Source: an uncultured Spirochaetales bacterium
GTDB lineage: Bacteria; UBP6; UBA1177
DNA: 6,729 bases
NCBI GenBank assembly: GCA_902780365.1
Contig: CACZFE010000095.1
Span: 1 to 6,729 of the forward strand
Reading direction: 5' to 3'
Position numbers and translations under genes: made by a program. Positions 1 through 4,686 of the stretch are shown piece after piece; the stretch's first letter is position 1; every line of letters begins with the position of its first letter. The notes beneath the pieces are model-generated. The model did not search any database. It was not told the origin of the DNA and saw nothing but the letters and a program-made list of their open reading frames with translations.

Positions 1-1518
1 CTCTTCGGTGATGACTTTGACCATTTCCTCGTGGTTTGCCTTGTTCGGAACGACTACGCGGATGTGGTTTTCGTCAACGCCCAAGCCTTTTACTATCTGG
101 TAAAGTCTTCCTTCAGCGTGCGATTTCTGACCGCCCGTCATACCGGTGGTCGAGTTGTCGCTGATGAAAACTACGATGTTGGCCTTGTCGATGACTGCAT
201 CGAGAAGACCTGTCATGCCGCTGTGGGTGAAGGTCGAGTCGCCGATCACAGCGCAAGCCGGGAACATTCCTGCATCAGCAGCACCTTTTGCCATCGTGAT
301 GCTTGCACCCATGTCGACGCAGCTGTTTACTGCCTGGAAAGGCGGAAGTGCGCCGAGTGTGTAGCAGCCGATATCGCCGAAAAGGTGACCGTCGCCGTAT
401 TTTTCTTTGACTGCTTCGACGTAAGCTGCGTAGAAATCAGCGTGGCTGCAGCCGGGGCAGAGTTTTGGAGGTCTTCCTGCAACGAGAGCGGGAACCTCTT
501 TTCCGATCGTCTCTTTGAGGCCGAGAGCAGCTGCGATGAGGTTCGGGTTGAGTTCGCCGTCACGCGGAAGTTCGCCTGACATTCTTCCCAGAACTTTGAT
601 GTCCTTGTCGAGAAGGCCGCGGAGAGCTTCTTCGACCATCGGCATACCTTCTTCGAGAACGAGGACTTTCTCACATTCCGAAGTGAGGCGAGCGATGAGT
701 TTTTTCGGAGCCGGATACTGGCAGACTTTGACTACCGGATAAGGACATACGCCGTCGAAATTTTCCATGAGGTAGTTGAAAGCAAGTCCGCATGCGATGA
801 TGCCGAGCGACTTGTCTGCGCCGTCGATGTATGCGTTCCATTTGGAATTTTCGGACTCTTCCATGAATTTTTTCTGGTTTTCGAGAGTTCTTCTGTAGCT
901 CTTCTTTGCAAGTGCCGGAAGAAGGACGAACTGGCGTTTGTCTTCCGGAAGCTTGAGTTCTTTCGGAGCGATCGGATCTCTGAGTTCAACGCCGGAACGG
1001 GAGTGCGAAAGACGTGTCGTGACACGCATAAGGACCGGAGTTTTGTATTTTTCGGAAAGTTCGTAGCCGTCGAAGACCATGTCGTAAGCTTCCTGCTGGT
1101 TCGAAGGTTCGAATATCGGAAGAAGGGCGAACTTTGCAAGGATCCTCGAATCCTGCTCGTCCTGGGATGAGTGCATGCTCGGATCGTCCGCAACAGTAAC
1201 GATGCAGCCGCCGTTTGCGCCGGTTACGCCTGAGTTTACGAACGGGTCCATTGCGACGTTGAGGCCTACATGCTTCATCATAGCCATGCTTCTTTTGCCT
1301 GCATAGCTCATTCCGAGAGCGCCTTCAACTGCGGTCTTTTCATTTGCCGACCACGTTCTGTGGACGTTTCTTTCCGCCGCGGCTTTGGAAGCCTGCGCAT
1401 ACTCCATAATTTCTGTGGAAGGGGTTCCTGGATAAGCGTAAAATCCGGAAATACCGGCATCAAGTGCCGCCTGGGCGATAGCTTCATCGCCTAAAATCAT
1501 CATTTTCTTCTTAGTCAC
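1..1518 (-). CDS. iorA: Indolepyruvate:ferredoxin oxidoreductase, alpha subunit (3' end cut by window edge)
   Basis: In this family, IorA with IorB oxidatively decarboxylates aryl pyruvates such as indolepyruvate to aryl-acetyl-CoA, passing electrons to ferredoxin; it is a cytoplasmic, TPP-dependent enzyme of anaerobic amino-acid fermentation. 506 codons are open to the window edge with no stop. The N-terminal pyrimidine-binding half shows YPGTPSTEI (residues 29-37), MKHVGLNVAMDP (81-92), ADDPSMHSSQDEQDSR (110-125) and PVLMRVTTRLSH (161-172). The C-terminal half shows CPGC (354-357), GDIGCYTLG (381-389), the TPP/Mg motif GDSTFTHSG (426-434) and DNSTTGMTG (454-462). The family usually runs to about 580-650 residues and ends in a ferredoxin-like domain with two 4Fe-4S clusters, which would lie beyond position 1. 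The GTG start at 1518 is preferred because GGAGG lies 5 nt upstream; ATG codons at 1503 and 1500 lack a spaced site. iorB is not visible. Leu, Asn, Asp and Ile codons are mostly C-ending, which suggests high expression. Confidence 0.95.
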   Translation of the reverse strand, partial: MTKKKMMILGDEAIAQAALDAGISGFYAYPGTPSTEIMEYAQASKAAAERNVHRTWSANEKTAVEGALGMSYAGKRSMAMMKHVGLNVAMDPFVNSGVTGANGGCIVTVADDPSMHSSQDEQDSRILAKFALLPIFEPSNQQEAYDMVFDGYELSEKYKTPVLMRVTTRLSHSRSGVELRDPIAPKELKLPEDKRQFVLLPALAKKSYRRTLENQKKFMEESENSKWNAYIDGADKSLGIIACGLAFNYLMENFDGVCPYPVVKVCQYPAPKKLIARLTSECEKVLVLEEGMPMVEEALRGLLDKDIKVLGRMSGELPRDGELNPNLIAAALGLKETIGKEVPALVAGRPPKLCPGCSHADFYAAYVEAVKEKYGDGHLFGDIGCYTLGALPPFQAVNSCVDMGASITMAKGAADAGMFPACAVIGDSTFTHSGMTGLLDAVIDKANIVVFISDNSTTGMTGGQKSHAEGRLYQIVKGLGVDENHIRVVVPNKANHEEMVKVITEE

Positions 1519-1530
1519 GATAACCTCCAG
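1519..1530 (-). promoter_or_regulatory. Ribosome binding site of iorA
   Basis: Minus-strand CTGGAGG (1530-1524) is a strong Shine-Dalgarno match. It sits 5 nt before the GTG at 1518, and this decides for the GTG over the in-frame ATG codons six and seven codons in. Confidence 0.8.
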
Positions 1531-1579
1531 AATATCAAAAAATAAGCCAAAAACTTAAATCAGCTTAAAAACGCGGGGC

Positions 1580-1616
1580 ACTCTAACATTTTGAAATAGC
1601 AATGGTCAAATTTTTT
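1580..1616 (-). promoter_or_regulatory. Putative promoter for iorA
   Basis: On the minus strand, an A-tract followed by TTGACC (1609-1604) gives a five-of-six match to a sigma-70 -35 box. TAGAGT (1585-1580), 18 nt further on, matches the -10 box at four of six positions. The A-tract could act as an UP-like element. The -35 block is identical to one upstream of the 947-residue gene, which supports function. It begins only a few bases after that gene's TGA, so iorA is probably transcribed independently. The -10 assignment is uncertain. Confidence 0.5.
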
Positions 1617-4460
1617 TCAGTTTCTTATGCAGATAACGCTGTAGGCTAAGTTTGCGGCGCAGTCCGAACACTCTTTCCTTCCGGAATATATTTCTCCGTT
1701 AAGATTTATTTTAACGGCATAGAATGGACTAAACGAATCAGTTGTCGAGGAGATAAATTCGTTACTAAAGTTGAAAAATTCCGAAACAGGGGAGTATTCA
1801 CCAAAATAGACGAGCGATGAAAGTTCATTCTTGTTCGGCAGTCTCCAGTCATCGTGACCCGCATAAGTCAAGTCTTCGCAAATTGCAAGAGCCTGAGCCC
1901 AGCTGTAGATTTTTTTATTGGACTGGATAAGGGGCTGCCACATATGTCCTGTTGTCGAATCCGTGATAACTGTGTCTCCGTTTATTGTTGATGCGGTCAG
2001 TTTCGCAAGAGGAAGTTTCCTGCCGCGGACGCATACGGTGTCATAAATGTTACTTTTAGGGGCATAATACATCGGAAAACCGTCTCTTGAATCAAAAGTC
2101 AAAGCTTTTTCCGGATTTCTCATGTCTGTTACAGATGTCCATACGAGGTTGCTTGATAAAGAAATGCCTGTGGAAGAAGATATGGATTTTTCGTATTCGT
2201 GTATCGTCATGATCTCATGAGGTGCCGGAAGACGCCAGTCGTTTTTGCCTGCATATTCAAGTTCGTCGCAGTAAATCCAAGCCTCGTTCCATGTGAAATC
2301 GATCAAATGGATATCCTGCTGCCACTCAAGCCCTGTGTTGTTGTCCACCACGATATTCTGGTTTGCGACCGTTTTGACCGTGAAATCCTGCTCCGAGCAT
2401 GTTATTGAGGCATACTGAGCGTCCTGACCGTAAAACTCACTTCCCTCAGCCGGACAGTTTGCCTCTCCTTCATTGTCGTAGCATTTTTTCTGTCCGGTGC
2501 AGATGTTGCCGACAGTCATGACACCTGTTGCAAAAGTGTCGCATTTCCCGTTATTCCATGTATATCCTTCGAGACAGCCGCAGTAGTAAATATCCGAACT
2601 CAGCGCATGGCATGTCGTTTGATCGGAATTCGCTATTTCCGAGCAAGGATCGTCATCGCACGGGTTCATACACTTTGAACCGTTCCAGAAAAAACCTTCA
2701 AGACACTCGCATTCATGTTCAGTTTCTGTTTCGGGAATGCAGAGACCTGTCGAATTCTCTATTTCGCAAAGTTCTTCCCGGCAAGGATTTTCAAGGCACT
2801 CGAGACCGCGCAGGAAGTATCCTTCAGGGCAGATTTCGGAGCGGACACAAGTGACATAATTGTCGAGGTGTGAATATTCTTTCATGATATGACCGATATA
2901 CCCTATGGAAAAATCGACTGCGGAGGCATAGTTTGTCCCGAAGTGGTTTCCGCCTATAGCGTTGATGGAAAGTGTGGATGAAAAGAATGAGTCGAATTTG
3001 GAGAAAGGTTCAGAATAGTTTTCAAGCATGAACGGCAGATTTGACGCAGGTTCTTTTATGCTGTAGTCGATAAGCGAGGCGAGTTCGTTTCTGTTTGGAA
3101 GTCTCCAGTCGCTGAAACCGGCGTAATTCAGTTTTTCGCAGTACGCCAAAGCATGTCCCCATCCCTGTTTCATAGTGAAAGTGTTCTGCCACATCAGTCC
3201 GGTCGTTTTGTCTGTCACGACTTTCTCCCCGTTGATTTCGGATGTTTCGAATTCTGAGGAAGGCAGCCCTTCGCCGCGGACACACCAGAAAAGAGATGTG
3301 TATATTGCATCGAGAGCGTCTGTATAGTTGGCTCTTAAACTTGACTGCCACGCAACTTTTGTGTCGGAGGGATAGATCGTTGAAGACCACGCATAAGTTG
3401 TGCCCTCAAACAGATTCGGAAAATAAAAGGGGTAGTGATATAGGAAGTATTCGTTGCTGGTCATAATTGAAATCAATTCCTGAATTGAAGGGAGCCGCCA
3501 GTCGTCGTAACCTGCGTAAACGAGGTTTTCGCAGTAATCAAGAGCCTCTTCCTGCGAGCCTTCCTCTGAAGTTAAGCCCTGCCAGATGAGGTTCGTGTTC
3601 GCGCTTACCACAACAGGTTCTTCTGGAACAGTGTAGTCTATTTTCAGATCTATCGGAGAGCAGGTGCCGATGCCGGCATACTGAGGATCCTGACCGAAAA
3701 AGCTTTCACCTAATGCTGGGCAGTCAATTGTTCCGGAATCGTCGTAGCAGAGGCTCTGCCCGGTGCAGATGTTGCCAAATCCCGGTTTTTGTGTAGTGCA
3801 GCCGCGTTTTTTGCCCCACCAGTAATAGTTTTCATCGCATTCACAGGTGTACATATCTACTCCGACAGAGAAGCAGCGTCCGGATGAGTGCTCAATTCCA
3901 GCGCAAGGATCCGGTTTGCACGGGTTTACGCATTTTGAATCGTTCCAGAAGTAACCGTCGTCACATGTAAAAAGACAGTCTTCCGATTTTGGAGTGTAAA
4001 CATAGCTGCCTTCGTTTGACGGTCTCCAGCCGTACCGGTCCCAGGTCTGTTCTACGGTCGAAGCTGTGCTCCAGTGAGCGTTTTCGGGAAGATTCTCGCA
4101 GTCCACAATTCTGGTGTCTCCTTTGCAGCGGTCGTCTTCCCAAGTGTAGTTGGTGCTGCATCCGCAGTAATATGAGTCGCCGTCAGGGAAACATTCGCCG
4201 GTGGATCCGGAAAGATGTGCGCACGGATTTTTTTTGCAGGGATCATTGGTGTCAACGGTGTCGTAGTCGTCATCCGTGGCTGAAATTTCATCTTCATCAC
4301 TCTCTGGATCAGGGGTGCCGGTGTCTGAAATATCGTCATCAACGGTGTCGTTGTCATTTAAAGATTCATCGGGGTTATCGGATACATGTTTTTGGGAACA
4401 GCCGGAATTTGTCATGATGAAAAGTGAACATAAAATAAAAAGCAGACAGACTTTTTTCAT
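1617..4460 (-). CDS. Large cysteine-rich secreted lipoprotein with EGF-like and Lcl/DUF1566 modules
   Basis: Complete 947-residue protein, probably displayed on the cell surface. The signal peptide is MKK plus a hydrophobic stretch (6-16) ending at Cys21, with Ser at +2; the lipobox TNSGC is atypical. Residues 22-73 are an Asp/Glu/Thr-rich linker. Six-Cys EGF-like modules (C-x4-C-x8-10-C-x8-9-C-x-C-x10-12-C) lie at 75-112, 181-221, 560-597 and 601-640. A different Cys module with a QTW motif spans 121-177, and a half module lies at 544-555. Four-Cys CTG/FYGQDxQYA modules are at 232-267 and 654-688. Lcl/DUF1566 modules occupy about 283-397, 406-540, 701-813 and 825-947, each with a TG-x-x-W core, YAG..DWRLP and paired Cys. 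Residues 181-540 and 601-947 share one module order. The Legionella Lcl C-terminal domain binds glycosaminoglycans, so an adhesin role is inferred; the ligand is unknown. AGAGG lies upstream of the ATG. It is divergent from the related lipoprotein at 4630. Confidence 0.93.
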   Translation of the reverse strand: MKKVCLLFILCSLFIMTNSGCSQKHVSDNPDESLNDNDTVDDDISDTGTPDPESDEDEISATDDDYDTVDTNDPCKKNPCAHLSGSTGECFPDGDSYYCGCSTNYTWEDDRCKGDTRIVDCENLPENAHWSTASTVEQTWDRYGWRPSNEGSYVYTPKSEDCLFTCDDGYFWNDSKCVNPCKPDPCAGIEHSSGRCFSVGVDMYTCECDENYYWWGKKRGCTTQKPGFGNICTGQSLCYDDSGTIDCPALGESFFGQDPQYAGIGTCSPIDLKIDYTVPEEPVVVSANTNLIWQGLTSEEGSQEEALDYCENLVYAGYDDWRLPSIQELISIMTSNEYFLYHYPFYFPNLFEGTTYAWSSTIYPSDTKVAWQSSLRANYTDALDAIYTSLFWCVRGEGLPSSEFETSEINGEKVVTDKTTGLMWQNTFTMKQGWGHALAYCEKLNYAGFSDWRLPNRNELASLIDYSIKEPASNLPFMLENYSEPFSKFDSFFSSTLSINAIGGNHFGTNYASAVDFSIGYIGHIMKEYSHLDNYVTCVRSEICPEGYFLRGLECLENPCREELCEIENSTGLCIPETETEHECECLEGFFWNGSKCMNPCDDDPCSEIANSDQTTCHALSSDIYYCGCLEGYTWNNGKCDTFATGVMTVGNICTGQKKCYDNEGEANCPAEGSEFYGQDAQYASITCSEQDFTVKTVANQNIVVDNNTGLEWQQDIHLIDFTWNEAWIYCDELEYAGKNDWRLPAPHEIMTIHEYEKSISSSTGISLSSNLVWTSVTDMRNPEKALTFDSRDGFPMYYAPKSNIYDTVCVRGRKLPLAKLTASTINGDTVITDSTTGHMWQPLIQSNKKIYSWAQALAICEDLTYAGHDDWRLPNKNELSSLVYFGEYSPVSEFFNFSNEFISSTTDSFSPFYAVKINLNGEIYSGRKECSDCAANLAYSVICIRN
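1620..2660 (-). repeat. Intragenic duplicated block B (residues 601-947)
   Basis: This is the second copy of the EGF-like, four-Cys, Lcl, Lcl series, ending at the stop codon. The final Lcl module differs from the other three in carrying an extra Cys pair, CSDC (931-934), shortly before the closing CIRN. Confidence 0.75.
2397..2501 (-). repeat. Four-Cys CTG/FGQD module, copy 2
   Basis: Residues 654-688 have spacing C-x5-C-x8-C-x18-C with CTGQ, CYD, CP and FYGQDAQYA. It again sits between an EGF-like module and an Lcl pair, the same position as copy 1. Confidence 0.75.
2841..3920 (-). repeat. Intragenic duplicated block A (residues 181-540)
   Basis: The module order is EGF-like, four-Cys CTG module, Lcl, Lcl. 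The same order recurs at 1620-2660. Matching landmarks are GNICTGQ (229-235 and 651-657), CYD, CP, FGQD or YGQD, then two DWRLP motifs (320-324 and 451-455, against 741-745 and 871-875). Similarity is clear in protein but diverged in DNA, so the duplication is old or was built by repeated module shuffling. Confidence 0.75.
3660..3767 (-). repeat. Four-Cys CTG/FGQD module, copy 1
   Basis: Residues 232-267 have spacing C-x5-C-x8-C-x19-C, with CTGQ at the start, CYD at the second Cys, CP at the third, and FFGQDPQYAG before the last. It lies directly between an EGF-like module and the first Lcl module. I know no named domain for it. Confidence 0.75.
4398..4460 (-). other. Signal peptide with atypical lipobox (residues 1-21)
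   Basis: The basic start (MKK) and hydrophobic core LLFILCSLFIM are followed by TNSGC. Ser at -2 and Gly at -1 suit signal peptidase II, but -3 is Asn instead of the usual Leu, Val, Ile or Ala. Lipidation at Cys21 is likely because the acidic linker starts directly afterwards, as in many surface lipoproteins. Type I cleavage is the alternative. Confidence 0.6.
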
Positions 4461-4467
4461 AATTGCA

Positions 4468-4473
4468 CCTCTA
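4468..4473 (-). promoter_or_regulatory. Ribosome binding site of the 947-residue lipoprotein gene
   Basis: Minus-strand TAGAGG ends 7 nt before the ATG at 4460. It is a moderate Shine-Dalgarno match at suitable spacing and fits this ATG as the start. The signal peptide beginning directly at that ATG gives independent support. Confidence 0.65.
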
Positions 4474-4495
4474 ATAAAATAGAAACGACCTCTTA

Positions 4496-4532
4496 ATAAT
4501 TTACCACATTTAAGTCATGGTCAAATTTTTTC
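4496..4532 (-). promoter_or_regulatory. Putative promoter for the 947-residue lipoprotein gene
   Basis: On the minus strand, an A-tract then TTGACC (4524-4519) and, after 17 nt, AATTAT (4501-4496). These are five-of-six and four-of-six matches to sigma-70 boxes. The A-tract and -35 block match the 15-nt AAAAAATTTGACCAT ahead of iorA, while the flanking bases differ, which argues for a functional element over chance or local duplication. Confidence 0.5.
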
Positions 4533-4617
4533 TGTTCTAGGGTGTGAAATGGAGAAAATGCCGGATTTTTCTTGTTTTTTTATTTAAAATTTTAATAATT
4601 GATGAGGTTTTTATAAA

Positions 4618-4629
4618 AAGGAGAGGTTC
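4618..4629 (+). promoter_or_regulatory. Ribosome binding site of the plus-strand lipoprotein gene
   Basis: AAGGAGAGG contains AGGAG (4619-4623) with 6 nt to the ATG at 4630. It is a strong, well-spaced match and fixes the start codon. Confidence 0.8.
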
Positions 4630-4686
4630 ATGAAACGTGTTTTTTGCCTGATTATGGTTTTTGCCGCGGTTTTTGCTGTTTCGTGC
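4630..4686 (+). other. Lipoprotein signal peptide (residues 1-19)
   Basis: Lys-Arg is followed by a hydrophobic core (VFCLIMVFAAVFAV) and the lipobox AVSC with Cys19. The mature protein begins CSKKK. Ser at +2 is compatible with outer-membrane sorting under the E. coli rule, which may not hold in this lineage. Confidence 0.8.

Larger units (their letters stand above)
4461..4629. other. Divergent intergenic region between the two lipoprotein genes
   Basis: This 169-nt AT-rich region separates two divergently transcribed, domain-sharing genes. The left half carries the minus-strand promoter candidate. The right half has AT-rich plus-strand sequence with -10-like hexamers, TAAAAT (4585-4590) and AATAAT (4594-4599), but no convincing -35 box. 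No open reading frame, RNA gene or strong inverted repeat was found. Confidence 0.7.

Noticed and set aside
31..579. 182-codon open frame on the plus strand
   Set aside because: It lies wholly antisense to iorA, whose frame carries clear family motifs, and its product has no recognisable domain or ribosome binding site. It is a codon-bias shadow.
327..1193. Two minus-strand open frames of 115 and 153 codons
   Set aside because: They overlap iorA in another reading frame and give low-complexity Ser/Arg/Thr-rich products.
1540..1616. Possible terminator between the 947-residue gene and iorA
   Set aside because: Only a weak AAGC/GCTT pairing with a loop of about 16 nt is present, and no GC-rich stem followed by a T-run.
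3989..4417. 142-codon plus-strand open frame rich in Arg and Cys
   Set aside because: It is antisense to the acidic linker and EGF-like region of the 947-residue gene; the Arg/Cys richness mirrors those codons.
4504..4521. ACCA...TGGT inverted repeat overlapping the promoter candidate
   Set aside because: The arms match over only about four bases, too short to claim an operator.
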